This document shows positions 1-8,035 of a DNA stretch of 64,000 bases, in pieces. Every line of letters begins with the position of its first letter. Position 1 is the first letter of the stretch. Position numbers and translations under genes: made by a program. This DNA is from Desulfarculaceae bacterium (GTDB lineage: Bacteria; Desulfobacterota; Desulfarculia; Desulfarculales; Desulfarculaceae). The notes beneath the pieces were generated by a model. It saw only the letters and a list, made by a program, of their open reading frames with translations, was not told the origin of the DNA and made no database searches. The stretch lies in the NCBI GenBank assembly GCA_021737145.1, contig JAIPEN010000002.1, positions 248,001-312,000 of the forward strand. The letters are read 5' to 3'.

Positions 1-199
1 AGGTCATTAGCAAAATGCGCCCCGGCTCCACCCCCTGCTCCACCAGATAGGCCACCCGGTGCACCAGGGTGCGGGTCTTGCCCGAACCGGCCCCGGCGAT
101 CACCAGCACCGGGCCGCCCTTTTGGCCGGCGGCCAGGCGTTGGGCCGGGTTCAACCCCTCCAGGGCGGGGGAGAACAGATCGTCGCGAGTGCGCCTCAC
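1..199 (-). CDS. UvrD/PcrA-type DNA helicase, N-terminal fragment cut by the window edge
   Basis: The first 66 codons of a superfamily 1 helicase are visible. A Q-motif-like stretch (LNPAQ) is followed by Walker A AGAGSGKT and then TLVHRVAYLVEQGVEPGRI, the usual UvrD/PcrA/Rep opening. Such enzymes unwind DNA 3' to 5' in repair and replication restart. The start is GTG at 199, which overlaps the TGA stop of cobA-hemD (GTGA), so translation is probably coupled to that gene. The rest lies outside the window, so UvrD, PcrA and Rep cannot be told apart. Confidence 0.85.
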   Translation of the reverse strand, partial: MRRTRDDLFSPALEGLNPAQRLAAGQKGGPVLVIAGAGSGKTRTLVHRVAYLVEQGVEPGRILLMT

Positions 200-1722
200 G
201 AGGCGAAGTGGGCGGTAAGGGCCGAGACCAGGGCCTCGATGGTGAAGGATTCGGGCTGCACCGCCACCTCCAGGCCATAGCCCCGGGCGGTGTCCCCGGT
301 GATGGGCCCGATGGCCGCCACGGTCAACTGGCCGCTCTGGCTGAGGCGGGCCAGCTCGGCTTGGCCCTCCTTGTCCAGCATGGCCATGAGGTTGCTGACC
401 GTGCTGGAGGCGGTGAAGGTGATCACGTCCAGGCCCTGGTTCAGGGCCTCGGCCAAGAGCTCGGGCGAGCCCTCGGGCGACACGGTGCGGTAGGCGGGCA
501 CCACCTGCACCAGGTTGCCCCATTGGGCGATGGTTTCGGGCAGCACCTCGCGGGCCTCGGCCGCGCGGGGGATGAGCACCCGCTGGCCGGTGAGCCCCTG
601 GGCCTGCAGGGCCTCGATGAGCCCCTCGGCCTGGAAGGTGCGCGCGGTCATGTCGGCCACCAGGCCGTGCGCCTTGAGCCCGGCGGCGGTGGCCGGTCCG
701 ATGGCGGCCAGCTTGCAGCCGGACAGGGCCCGGGCGTCGCGGCCGGACTTGAGCAGGGCCTCGAAAAAGGCCTCCACCCCGTTGGGGCTGGTGAAGATCA
801 CCCAGTGGAAGTCGTCCAGGATCTCAATGGCCGTATTCAGGGGCTCGGGGTCATCGGGCGGGCGGAAGGTGATGGTGGGCACCTCGATGACCCGGGCGCC
901 CAGGGCCTTGAGGCCCTCGCTGAGCCGGGAGGCCTGCTTGCGGGCCCGGGTGACCAATACGCTCTTGCCGAACAGGGGCAGCTTCTCGAACCAGGCCAGC
1001 TCCTGGCGCAGGGCGGCCACCTGCCCCACGATGGTGATGGCCGGGGCCTTGAGCCCGGCCGAGCGCACCTTGCCGGCCAGGTCGGCCAATGTGCCGCTCA
1101 CCGTCTCTTGCTGGGGAGTGGTGCCCCAGCGGACGGCCGCCGCCGGGGTGGCCGGGTCGCGGCCGGCCTTCATGAGGCTGTCGCAGATGTGGGGCAAATT
1201 CTTCACCCCCATCAAAAACACCACCGTGCCGATCTGGGACAAAGCCTGCCAGTTGATGGTGGAGCCGGGCTTGGTGGGGTCCTCGTGGCCGGTCACGAAA
1301 GCCACCTCGGTGGTGGCGCGGCGGTCGGTGACCGGGATGCCGGCATAGGCCGGGGCCGCGATGGCGCTGGTAACGCCGGGCACCACCTCGAAGGCGTGGC
1401 CCCGGGCGGCCAGGGCGCTGGCCTCCTCGCCGCCGCGGCCGAACACGAAGGGGTCGCCGCCCTTGAGCCGGGCCACGATCTTGCCCTGGGCGGCCAGGTC
1501 CACCAGAAGCTGGTTGATCTGATCCTGGGTCTTGGTGTGGTCGCCGCCCTTTTTGCCCACGTAGATGCGCTCGGCCTCGGGCGGGGCCAGCTCCAGAAAC
1601 TCGGGGTTGGCCAAATAGTCGTAGACCACCACCTGGCAGGCGGCCAGCACCTCGGCCCCCTTCAAGGTGAGCAGGCCGGGGTCGCCCGGCCCCGCGCCGA
1701 TCAGATAGATCTTGCCGCTCAC
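196..1722 (-). CDS. cobA-hemD: Fused uroporphyrinogen-III C-methyltransferase / uroporphyrinogen-III synthase
   Basis: This 508-aa two-domain enzyme has an N-terminal SUMT/CobA domain (about residues 1-245). It opens with IYLIGAGPGDPGLLT and carries the GGDPFVFGRGGEE S-adenosylmethionine-binding motif. A HemD domain (about 260-508) follows. HemD closes hydroxymethylbilane to uroporphyrinogen III, and CobA methylates it to precorrin-2, the branch point to siroheme and cobamides. Such fusions are known in clostridia and Desulfobacterota. The GTG start at 1722 overlaps the hemC stop (GTGA). An open frame continues upstream through hemC, but the SUMT fold begins right after this GTG. Confidence 0.95.
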   Translation of the reverse strand: MSGKIYLIGAGPGDPGLLTLKGAEVLAACQVVVYDYLANPEFLELAPPEAERIYVGKKGGDHTKTQDQINQLLVDLAAQGKIVARLKGGDPFVFGRGGEEASALAARGHAFEVVPGVTSAIAAPAYAGIPVTDRRATTEVAFVTGHEDPTKPGSTINWQALSQIGTVVFLMGVKNLPHICDSLMKAGRDPATPAAAVRWGTTPQQETVSGTLADLAGKVRSAGLKAPAITIVGQVAALRQELAWFEKLPLFGKSVLVTRARKQASRLSEGLKALGARVIEVPTITFRPPDDPEPLNTAIEILDDFHWVIFTSPNGVEAFFEALLKSGRDARALSGCKLAAIGPATAAGLKAHGLVADMTARTFQAEGLIEALQAQGLTGQRVLIPRAAEAREVLPETIAQWGNLVQVVPAYRTVSPEGSPELLAEALNQGLDVITFTASSTVSNLMAMLDKEGQAELARLSQSGQLTVAAIGPITGDTARGYGLEVAVQPESFTIEALVSALTAHFAS

Positions 1723-2651
1723 AGGGGAGCCTCCCCGTAGACCTCGGCCAAGATCTCGCGTCCGCCGCCGTCCAGGATTTCCTGGGCCACTTGGGCGCCC
1801 ATGGCCGCGGCCTCGGCCGGCGGGGCCAGGCCGCCGCCGGTGACCAGGCGCTCGCCCCTGAGGTCGGCCACCAGGCCGCTGAACTTGACGATATTGTTTT
1901 CCACCACCGCGTGCCCGGCGATGGGCACCTGGCAGCCGCCTTCCAGCCGGGCCAAAAAGGCCCGCTCCGCGTCCACGGCGGCGGCGGTGTCCGGGTGGTT
2001 CAAGGGGGCGATGAGCTCCCGGGTGGCCGGGTCGTTGGCCCGAAGCTCCAGGCCCAGGGCGCCCTGGCCCACCGCGGGCAGCATCACCTCCACCGGGATG
2101 GGGGCCCGCAGCACCGTGTCCAGGCCCAGGCGGCTCAGCCCGGCCTCGGCCAGGATGATGGCGTCCAGGCCCTCCTCCTCCAGCTTGCGCAGGCGGGTGT
2201 CCACATTGCCCCGGAGGGGCACGATCTCCAGGTTGGGGCGAAGGGCCAAAATTTGGGCCTGGCGGCGCAGGCTGCTGGTGCCCACCCGGGCCCCGGAAGG
2301 CAGCCCCTTGATCTCCACCGCCGTGGGGCTGATCAGGGCGTCGCGGGGGTCTTCGCGCTGGGCCACCGCGCCCAGGACCAGGTCCGGGGGCAGCTCGGAG
2401 GGCACGTCCTTCATGGAGTGCACCGCCAGGTCGGCCGCGCCCGCCAAAAGGGCGTCCTCGATCTCCTTGACGAACAATCCCTTGCCGCCCACCTGGGCCA
2501 GGGGCACGTCCAGAATCTTGTCGCCGGTGGTCTTGATGATATTCATCCCCACCTCGAGGCCGGGATGCAGTTCCTTTAGGCGAGAGGCGACCCACCCGGC
2601 CTGGGCCAGGGCCAGCTTGGAGCCTCGAGTTGCGATGGTCAGCTTGGGCAT
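1719..2651 (-). CDS. hemC: Hydroxymethylbilane synthase (porphobilinogen deaminase)
   Basis: This 310-aa protein polymerises four porphobilinogens into hydroxymethylbilane for the next enzyme, CobA-HemD. It opens with the family ATRGSKLALAQ, has the HSMKDVP motif (residues 78-84) and the arginine-rich SSLRRQAQ stretch. Cys240 in LEGGCQVPIAG is the expected attachment site of the dipyrromethane cofactor. Length is typical. The gene lies 13 bp downstream of the fmdB-like gene and overlaps cobA-hemD by 4 bp, so one operon is likely. Confidence 0.97.
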   Translation of the reverse strand: MPKLTIATRGSKLALAQAGWVASRLKELHPGLEVGMNIIKTTGDKILDVPLAQVGGKGLFVKEIEDALLAGAADLAVHSMKDVPSELPPDLVLGAVAQREDPRDALISPTAVEIKGLPSGARVGTSSLRRQAQILALRPNLEIVPLRGNVDTRLRKLEEEGLDAIILAEAGLSRLGLDTVLRAPIPVEVMLPAVGQGALGLELRANDPATRELIAPLNHPDTAAAVDAERAFLARLEGGCQVPIAGHAVVENNIVKFSGLVADLRGERLVTGGGLAPPAEAAAMGAQVAQEILDGGGREILAEVYGEAPL

Positions 2652-2664
2652 GATTGGGCCGCCC

Positions 2665-2883
2665 TCAGTGACAAGAGGCGCAGGAGGAGGCCGTGCAGCC
2701 GGCGCAACCGCTGGAGCTGGAGGTCATCTTGCCCCCAGACCCGCTCTTGTGGGCGAAGCCGCTCATCAGGCGCTCCACCTTGGCGCAGTCGCACTTGGGG
2801 CAGGTGACCTTTTCGTCTTTTTTGAAGACCAGGGTCTCGAACTGCTCTTGGCAGCGGGGGCACTCGAATTCGTAGATGGGCAT
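2665..2883 (-). CDS. FmdB-family zinc-ribbon protein
   Basis: This is a 72-aa protein starting MPIYEFECPRCQEQFE, with a CxxC pair at residues 9-12 and a second pair in VTCPKCDC, the FmdB/CxxC_CXXC_SSSS zinc ribbon. The tail is rich in Ser, Gly and Cys (SSSSGCAGC, ending CASCH), as often seen in this family. The founding member was proposed as a regulator of formamidase, but most homologues have no proven role. It directly precedes hemC, and cotranscription is inferred from the 13-bp gap. Confidence 0.85.
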   Translation of the reverse strand: MPIYEFECPRCQEQFETLVFKKDEKVTCPKCDCAKVERLMSGFAHKSGSGGKMTSSSSGCAGCTASSCASCH

Positions 2884-2984
2884 GGTGTCTCAATCCCGGG
2901 CGGCGCGCCGCCCTTCCTAGAAAAGCCTGTGGGGCTAAGCTATCGTGCCTAAAGAATAATACCGGCCATTGCCGGGAGCAAGCC

Positions 2985-3923
2985 TCAGACGGCCATGCCT
3001 TCGGCCACCATGGCCAGCAAAAGGGGCAGGTTTATCTCGTGATGCCCGGTGATGCTGATGCCCCGGCCGCCGGTGAGCACCGGACGGGTGACCACGTTGG
3101 TCATGGGCCGGTAATGGCGGATCATGTCCAGGTTTATGGTGGTGAAGTCCTTGACCTCGTGGCCCAGGTTGCGCGCCGCGGAGATGGCCTTCAGGAAGAC
3201 CTCGGGCAGCATCACCGCCGAACCCACGTTGAAAAACACCCCGCCCTTTAGCTCGGCCACCTCGGCGGTGAAGCGGCGGAAGTCCACGTGGCTGGCCTGG
3301 CCGGTGGCCGCGCCGTCAAAGCTGGGGTGCATGTGGATGATGTCCGCCCCTATGGACACATGCACCGTGGCCGGCAGGCCCAAACGGGCCGCCGCGGCCA
3401 AAAGGGACACCGACACGCAGGCGGGGTCGGCCTCGGTGAGGGCCCGGCCCGCGGCCAGCCCCAGGCCGGCCCCGGGGTCGGCGGCGATGGCCGCGTTGAT
3501 GAACTCCCCGGTCTGGCGGGCGGTACCGAAGCTGCCGTCGGCCAGGGCCTCGGCCACGTCCTCGCTGGTGCGCCCGGCCAGGGCCATCTCGGTGTCATGC
3601 ACCACCCCGGCCCCGTTGAAGGCCAGGCCGGTGATGAAGCCGCGCTCCATGGCGTCGATGATCAGCGGGCTCAGGCCCACCTTGATCACGTGGGCGCCCA
3701 TGCCCAGGATCACCGGTTTGTCCGCCTTGCGGGCGGCGATCACCGCACCGGCGGCGGCTCTCAGGTCGTCGGCGGCCAGCACCTTGGGCAGGGAGGCCAC
3801 GAATTGGTTCAAGCTGCCCCCTGGTTGCCAGGGCTTGCCCAGCATGCCGGCCGCCACCTTGGAGGGCCGCATGTCCAGGTCCGAGAGCTTGAGCTTGCTC
3901 AGGTCTATGGGTTGCTTGCTCAT
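2985..3923 (-). CDS. Deoxyhypusine-synthase-like protein
   Basis: This 312-aa protein has a glycine-rich NAD-binding-like region, including VILGMGAHVIKVGLSP (about 71-86), FNGAGVVHDTEMAL (about 102-115) and FFNVGSAVMLPEVFL. The NGAG..HD.E pattern resembles deoxyhypusine synthases and related bacterial proteins. True deoxyhypusine synthase modifies eIF5A, which bacteria lack. Bacterial homologues include homospermidine-synthase-like and uncharacterised proteins, so the substrate here is unknown. The start ATG overlaps the gmhA stop (ATGA), implying translational coupling. I did not find an obvious counterpart of the catalytic lysine of the eukaryotic enzyme. Confidence 0.6.
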   Translation of the reverse strand: MSKQPIDLSKLKLSDLDMRPSKVAAGMLGKPWQPGGSLNQFVASLPKVLAADDLRAAAGAVIAARKADKPVILGMGAHVIKVGLSPLIIDAMERGFITGLAFNGAGVVHDTEMALAGRTSEDVAEALADGSFGTARQTGEFINAAIAADPGAGLGLAAGRALTEADPACVSVSLLAAAARLGLPATVHVSIGADIIHMHPSFDGAATGQASHVDFRRFTAEVAELKGGVFFNVGSAVMLPEVFLKAISAARNLGHEVKDFTTINLDMIRHYRPMTNVVTRPVLTGGRGISITGHHEINLPLLLAMVAEGMAV

Positions 3924-4498
3924 TGACTGCGTCCGAAGAGGGTGAGGTCCACCAGCTCACAGATCATATGAATGGAAAAGGCGTGCATCTCCTGGATGCG
4001 GGGGGTCTCGTCGCTGGGAACCTGGATGAGGATGTCGCACAGGGGGCCCATGGCCTCGCTGTTGCGCCCGGTGAGACCGATGGTGGCCAGGCCCCGTTGG
4101 CGGGCCGCCGCCAGGCCGGCGATGACATTGGGGCTGCGGCCGGAGGTGGACAGGCCCAAGACCATGTCCCCGTCCACGGCCAGGGCCTTTATCTGCTTGG
4201 AGAACACCTGGTTGTAGTCGTAATCGTTGGCCACGGCGGTGAGGATGCTGGTGTCGGTGGTCAGGGCGATGCCCGGCAGGCCGGGGCGCTCCATGAGAAA
4301 GCGGTTTACCAACTCGGCCGACAGGTGCTGGGCGTCGGCGGCCGAACCGCCGTTGCCCATGGCCATGAGCTTGCCGCCGGCGGCCAGACCCCGGGAGATA
4401 AGCTGTGCTGCGGCCACCACCTGCTCCAGGCCGGAGCGTTGAAACTCGTGGTGAACCTCTATGGCCCGCTTGAGGGCGGCCTCGGCGATTTCCTGCAT
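3920..4498 (-). CDS. gmhA: Phosphoheptose isomerase (sedoheptulose-7-phosphate isomerase)
   Basis: This 192-aa SIS-fold enzyme has the GNGGSAADAQHLSAELVNRF signature of GmhA and a second phosphate-binding loop LSTSGRSPN. It converts sedoheptulose 7-phosphate to D-glycero-manno-heptose 7-phosphate, the first step of ADP-heptose synthesis for lipopolysaccharide core. That implies a Gram-negative envelope. It is the first gene of its operon, preceded by a strong sigma-70-type promoter, and is coupled to the deoxyhypusine-synthase-like gene. Confidence 0.95.
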   Translation of the reverse strand: MQEIAEAALKRAIEVHHEFQRSGLEQVVAAAQLISRGLAAGGKLMAMGNGGSAADAQHLSAELVNRFLMERPGLPGIALTTDTSILTAVANDYDYNQVFSKQIKALAVDGDMVLGLSTSGRSPNVIAGLAAARQRGLATIGLTGRNSEAMGPLCDILIQVPSDETPRIQEMHAFSIHMICELVDLTLFGRSQ

Positions 4499-4540
4499 GC
4501 CTGGTGATCTCCAAACGTCTTAACAGCCCGTAGAAAGGCT

Positions 4541-4569
4541 AAATTATCCGCGTGGCCGGGTCTTGTCAA
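4541..4569 (-). promoter_or_regulatory. Sigma-70-type promoter for gmhA operon
   Basis: On the minus strand a perfect -35 box TTGACA (4564-4569) and a -10 box TAATTT (4541-4546) are separated by 17 bp. The -35 box overlaps the last codon of der. The site lies about 45 bp upstream of the gmhA start. Confidence 0.7.
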
Positions 4570-5909
4570 GGCCGCCGCTTGCCGCCCTTGGAGCGCTCCT
4601 TGCCCCGGAAAATCAGGCGCAGGGGAGCCATATCCAGCCCCAGGGCGCGCCGTAGCTCGTTGTTCAGGTAGCGGCGGTAGGAGAAATGCACCCGTTTGGG
4701 GTCGTTGACCATCAGCACGATGGTGGGGGGACGGGTGGCCACCTGGGAAGCGTAATAAACTTTTAACCTTTTGCCCTTGATCATGGGCGGGGGATGGTGG
4801 TCCAGGATGCTTTCCAGGGCCTGGTTGAGCTGGCCGGTGCTAAGCCGCCGGGTGTACTCGGAAAACACCCGTTCAACCGTGGGCAGCAGCTTGCCCACCC
4901 CCTGGCCGGTCTTGGCGCTCATGAACAGCAGGGGGGTCCAGGGAGCGAAGCGCCGGGAGCGCTCCAACTCCTTTTCCAGGAGGCCCCGGCGGTACTCGTC
5001 GTCCTTGACCAGGTCCCACTTGTTCACCACCATGATCAAGGCCCGGTGGCTGGCCAGCACGTGGCCGGCCAGCTTGAGGTCCTGGTCGGTGCCCCCTTCC
5101 TCGCCGTCCAGGAGCACCGCGGCCACGTGGGCCCGCTCCACCGCCCGTAGCGAGCGGAACACCCCGGCCTTTTCCAGGCCCCGTTTCACCCTGCCCTGAC
5201 GGCGGACGCCCGCGGTGTCGATGAGCACGTAGGGCCGCCCCTGAAACTCCAGGGGGGTGTCCACCGCGTCGCGGGTGGTGCCCGGCACGTTGGACACCAC
5301 CACCCGGGGCGAGCCGGTGAGGGCGTTGACCAGGCTGGACTTGCCCACGTTGGGCCGCCCCACCAGGGCCAGGCGGATCTCCTCCCCGCCCTCGCCGGTC
5401 TGGGCGGGGTCTTCGGGGGGCAGCAGATCCACCATCTCGCGGCACAGCTCCAATACTCCCAGGCCGTGGGCCGCGCTGATGAAGTGCAGATGCTCCACCC
5501 CCAGGGCGTAGAACTCCGCCGCCGCGTCCTCCAGGGAAGGGCTGTCGGCCTTGTTCACCGCCCAGATCACCGGCTTGGCGGTGCGCCGGAGGGTGCGGGC
5601 CACCTCCCGGTCCTGGGGGGTGAGGCCGGCCCGGGCGTCGGCCAGGCACAGAACCAGGTCGGCCTCGTTCAGGGCCAGCTCGATCTGGGCGTGCACCTCG
5701 GCGGCAAAGGCCTGGTCCGCTGGGGGATCGAAGCCGCCGGTGTCCACCAGGGTCACCTCGCGCCCCTCGATCTTGGCCCGGCCGTAGAGCCGGTCGCGGG
5801 TCACGCCGGGCATGTTGTCCACCAGGGCCCGCCGGGTGCGGGTGAGCCGGTTGAACAGGGTGGACTTGCCCACGTTGGGCCGCCCCACTATGGCGATTAT
5901 GGAAGCCAT
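4566..5909 (-). CDS. der: GTPase Der (EngA), ribosome assembly
   Basis: This 447-aa protein has two tandem GTPase domains. Walker A loops are at residues 8-15 (GRPNVGKS) and again at about 185 (GRPNVGKSSLVN), each followed by DTGG/DTAG and NK.D motifs. A C-terminal KH-like domain is present. Der acts in 50S subunit maturation. Length and order match the family. Its ATG immediately follows the TAG stop of the AmgK-like gene, so it is probably the last gene of the murU-amgK-der transcript. Confidence 0.97.
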   Translation of the reverse strand: MASIIAIVGRPNVGKSTLFNRLTRTRRALVDNMPGVTRDRLYGRAKIEGREVTLVDTGGFDPPADQAFAAEVHAQIELALNEADLVLCLADARAGLTPQDREVARTLRRTAKPVIWAVNKADSPSLEDAAAEFYALGVEHLHFISAAHGLGVLELCREMVDLLPPEDPAQTGEGGEEIRLALVGRPNVGKSSLVNALTGSPRVVVSNVPGTTRDAVDTPLEFQGRPYVLIDTAGVRRQGRVKRGLEKAGVFRSLRAVERAHVAAVLLDGEEGGTDQDLKLAGHVLASHRALIMVVNKWDLVKDDEYRRGLLEKELERSRRFAPWTPLLFMSAKTGQGVGKLLPTVERVFSEYTRRLSTGQLNQALESILDHHPPPMIKGKRLKVYYASQVATRPPTIVLMVNDPKRVHFSYRRYLNNELRRALGLDMAPLRLIFRGKERSKGGKRRP

Positions 5910-6971
5910 CTATTGCATCTTACCTGAAAAAGCGAAGCTTTCCGGTCCCAGGCGGCCGGGAGCCCCGGTTATCACCCGGCCCAGGGCGGAATAGGCCGCC
6001 AGGCCGGGGTCGGCCATCACCCGGCCCAGGCTGGTCAGAGCCGGGGCCACCGAGGCCGCGAAGTGGGGACGGTTGCGCTTGCGGGTCAAAAAACTGAAGG
6101 CGCCCAGGGCCTGCATCAGGCGGCTGGCGCTCACCGCCGCCCAGCCGGCCCGGAAGGCCTCGCGGTCAAAGGCTCCCTCGGCCGCGCGCAGCTCCAAATA
6201 TTCATCCACCAGGCGCTCCCTGAGCCCCCAGGGGAGCTGCACATAGGGGTCGTGCAGCAGGGAGGCCAAATCATACTGGGCCGGGCCCAATCGTGCGCCC
6301 TGAAAATCCACCAGCCCGTAGCGGCCCCGGCCATAGACGATGTTGCGGCTCTGAAAGTCGCGGTGCACCAGGCCCCGGGGCCCGGCCTGGCCCGCCAGGG
6401 CGCAAAAGGCGTCCAGCTCGTCTTCCAGCCCGGGGGGCAGCTCTTCTTGGGGCCAGGCCGCCGCGCCCAGGACCAGCTCGCGCAAAAAATAGTTTGCCTC
6501 CTGCGCGCGCAGCACCTCGGGGGTCAGCTCCGGGGTGTCGTGGCACAACGAGGTGTCCAGACCCTCGCCGCCCCTGGCCTGCAAACGGGCCAGCATGGCC
6601 AGCACCGGGCGGTAGAGCGCGGCCAGGGCCTCCTGGTCATCCCCCAGCTCCAGGGCCGCCTCCATCAGCGAGCCCGAGCCCAGGTCCTCCATGAGAAAGC
6701 GGCCCGCCTTCTGGTCCGCGGCCAATACCCGGGCCACGGGCAGGCCCAAACGGCCCAGGTGGCTGGCCAGGTACTCCCAGGACAGGTTCTCGGCCGGGTT
6801 GTCCGGGTTGCTCATGGCCACCAGGGAGCGCAGGCCCGCCCGGAGGCGCAGGAACAGGCGCAGGCTGCCGTCGGCGGCCACCGGCTCCATGGCCAGCTCG
6901 CCCGGCTCCTCGCCGGGCCAGACTCGCCGGGCCCAGGCCGCCAGCTCTTCCTGTCGCCGATCCTCAGGCAT
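5910..6971 (-). CDS. AmgK-like sugar kinase (aminoglycoside phosphotransferase family)
   Basis: This 353-aa APH-fold kinase has the Brenner motif VHRDFQSRN and the metal-binding DFQGARLG. In Pseudomonas, AmgK phosphorylates the anomeric position of MurNAc or GlcNAc in the cell-wall recycling bypass, and MurU uses the product. The gene directly follows a MurU-like gene with an 8-bp overlap, which supports that role. I chose ATG 6971 because it overlaps the murU stop; an open frame runs 13 codons further upstream. Substrate is inferred from family and neighbour only. Confidence 0.75.
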   Translation of the reverse strand: MPEDRRQEELAAWARRVWPGEEPGELAMEPVAADGSLRLFLRLRAGLRSLVAMSNPDNPAENLSWEYLASHLGRLGLPVARVLAADQKAGRFLMEDLGSGSLMEAALELGDDQEALAALYRPVLAMLARLQARGGEGLDTSLCHDTPELTPEVLRAQEANYFLRELVLGAAAWPQEELPPGLEDELDAFCALAGQAGPRGLVHRDFQSRNIVYGRGRYGLVDFQGARLGPAQYDLASLLHDPYVQLPWGLRERLVDEYLELRAAEGAFDREAFRAGWAAVSASRLMQALGAFSFLTRKRNRPHFAASVAPALTSLGRVMADPGLAAYSALGRVITGAPGRLGPESFAFSGKMQ

Positions 6972-7911
6972 AGGCCCCGCCTTGCAAGCGGCCCCTGGCC
7001 GCGAAACCATCTCCCAAAACCGCCCCGCTCACCGAGGCCCCGGCCTCCACCCGGACTCCGGGCAAAAGCAGCGAATCCTTTAGCCGCGCCCCGGCCTCCA
7101 CCACCACGCCGGGTCCCAGCACCGCGAATCCCTCCACTTCGGCCTCCCGGCTCAACTCGGCGCCGGGGGCCAGCACCACCGGCCCGGCCGGGGCCAGGGC
7201 CTCAAGCCCGGGCGGCGGCGCGGTGAACAGGGCGCTGTGCATGCGCAGCAAATCCTCCGGGGTGCCCAGATTGTCCCAAAAGCCCTCCAAGGGCGCGCCC
7301 CACACCTTCTCGCCGGCGGCGATGGCCGCCCGCAGCCCCTCCACCAGGGTGGAGTAGCCGGTGGCGGGCAGATAATCCAGCAGGCGGGGGTGGATGGCCG
7401 CCAGGCCGGTATAGGTGAGCCAGCGGGGGGGGCTGAGTTCGTCTTGACGCCTGAAGCCCAGCACCCGGCCTTCGCGGTCCAGACCCACGGTGTTGCCGAA
7501 ACGGGGCTCATCCACCAGACCCAGCACGGCCACCGCCTTCCGCGCCTCCATGGGCTCCAGCAGGTCCGGGACGTGGGCCGTGGCCACCAGGTCTGAGTTG
7601 ACCAGCAAAAAGGGCTCTTCCCCCAGGGCCGGCCGCGCGGCCACCAGGCCGCCCCCGGTGCCCAGGATTTCCGGTTCGGGGCTTATCACCACCTCCGGGC
7701 CTCCGGGCGCCCTCCCGGCCAGCCACTGCTCCACCAGGGGAGCCAGGTGATGGGTGTTGACCACCGCCCGCTCCACCCCCCAGTCTGCCAGGCGCTCCAG
7801 CCACAGGCCGAGCAAGGGCCGGTTCATCACCGGCATCAGGCATTTGGGACGCTTGTTGGTCAGCGGCCGCATCCGGTTGCCCAACCCGGCGGCCAGGATC
7901 ATGGCCCGCAT
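6964..7911 (-). CDS. MurU-like sugar-1-phosphate nucleotidyltransferase
   Basis: This 315-aa protein opens with AMILAAGLGNRMRPLTNKRPKCLMPV, the nucleotidyltransferase NTP-binding loop, and has LVNSDL as the metal-binding site. The last 80 or so residues show hexapeptide-like valine/glycine repeats (left-handed beta helix). Pseudomonas MurU makes UDP-MurNAc from MurNAc-1-phosphate. Adjacency to the AmgK-like kinase favours this over glucose- or mannose-1-phosphate substrates, but the extra beta-helix tail is more like GlmU-type enzymes. A good Shine-Dalgarno (AAGGAG) lies 6 nt before the ATG. Confidence 0.75.
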   Translation of the reverse strand: MRAMILAAGLGNRMRPLTNKRPKCLMPVMNRPLLGLWLERLADWGVERAVVNTHHLAPLVEQWLAGRAPGGPEVVISPEPEILGTGGGLVAARPALGEEPFLLVNSDLVATAHVPDLLEPMEARKAVAVLGLVDEPRFGNTVGLDREGRVLGFRRQDELSPPRWLTYTGLAAIHPRLLDYLPATGYSTLVEGLRAAIAAGEKVWGAPLEGFWDNLGTPEDLLRMHSALFTAPPPGLEALAPAGPVVLAPGAELSREAEVEGFAVLGPGVVVEAGARLKDSLLLPGVRVEAGASVSGAVLGDGFAARGRLQGGAYA

Positions 7912-7938
7912 GGGCGACTCCTTAGCAAGATGCCGGCA

Positions 7939-7968
7939 AGATTAGCACAGGGGGCGGACCCCTACCAA
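7939..7968 (-). promoter_or_regulatory. Promoter for murU-amgK-der
   Basis: On the minus strand an extended -10 (TGC then TAATCT, 7939-7947) lies 18 bp from a weak -35 TTGGTA (7963-7968). It is placed about 28 bp before the murU ATG, back to back with the promoter of the divergent lipoprotein gene. Confidence 0.45.
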
Positions 7969-7978
7969 CCCCACGGGC

Positions 7979-8007
7979 TTGACCCCGGGGGCCTGAGCAA
8001 GTAATTC
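7979..8007 (+). promoter_or_regulatory. Promoter for the lipoprotein-nagZ operon
   Basis: A -35 box TTGACC (7979-7984), a 17-bp spacer and a -10 box TAATTC (8002-8007) lie just before the lipoprotein gene. Transcription would start near 8014, which leaves room for the AGGAGG ribosome site at 8024-8029 and favours the TTG start at 8036. Confidence 0.5.
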
Positions 8008-8035
8008 TCAGGTAAGCCCCATGAGGAGGAAGCCC

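Noticed and set aside
208..1740. Long plus-strand frames opposite most minus-strand genes, up to about 780 aa
   Set aside because: They are antisense shadows common in high-GC DNA: low-complexity His/Gln/Gly or Arg/Ser-rich, no ribosome sites, no family motifs.
196..2595. 799-aa minus frame running through hemC into cobA-hemD
   Set aside because: The upstream part is Gly/Pro/Arg-rich shadow translation of hemC; the SUMT domain starts at the GTG at 1722.
2899..2914. Perfect 16-bp palindrome GGGCGGCGCGCCGCCC upstream of the fmdB-like gene
   Set aside because: It has no loop for a hairpin terminator and is plausible by chance in GC-rich DNA; no regulator is linked to it.
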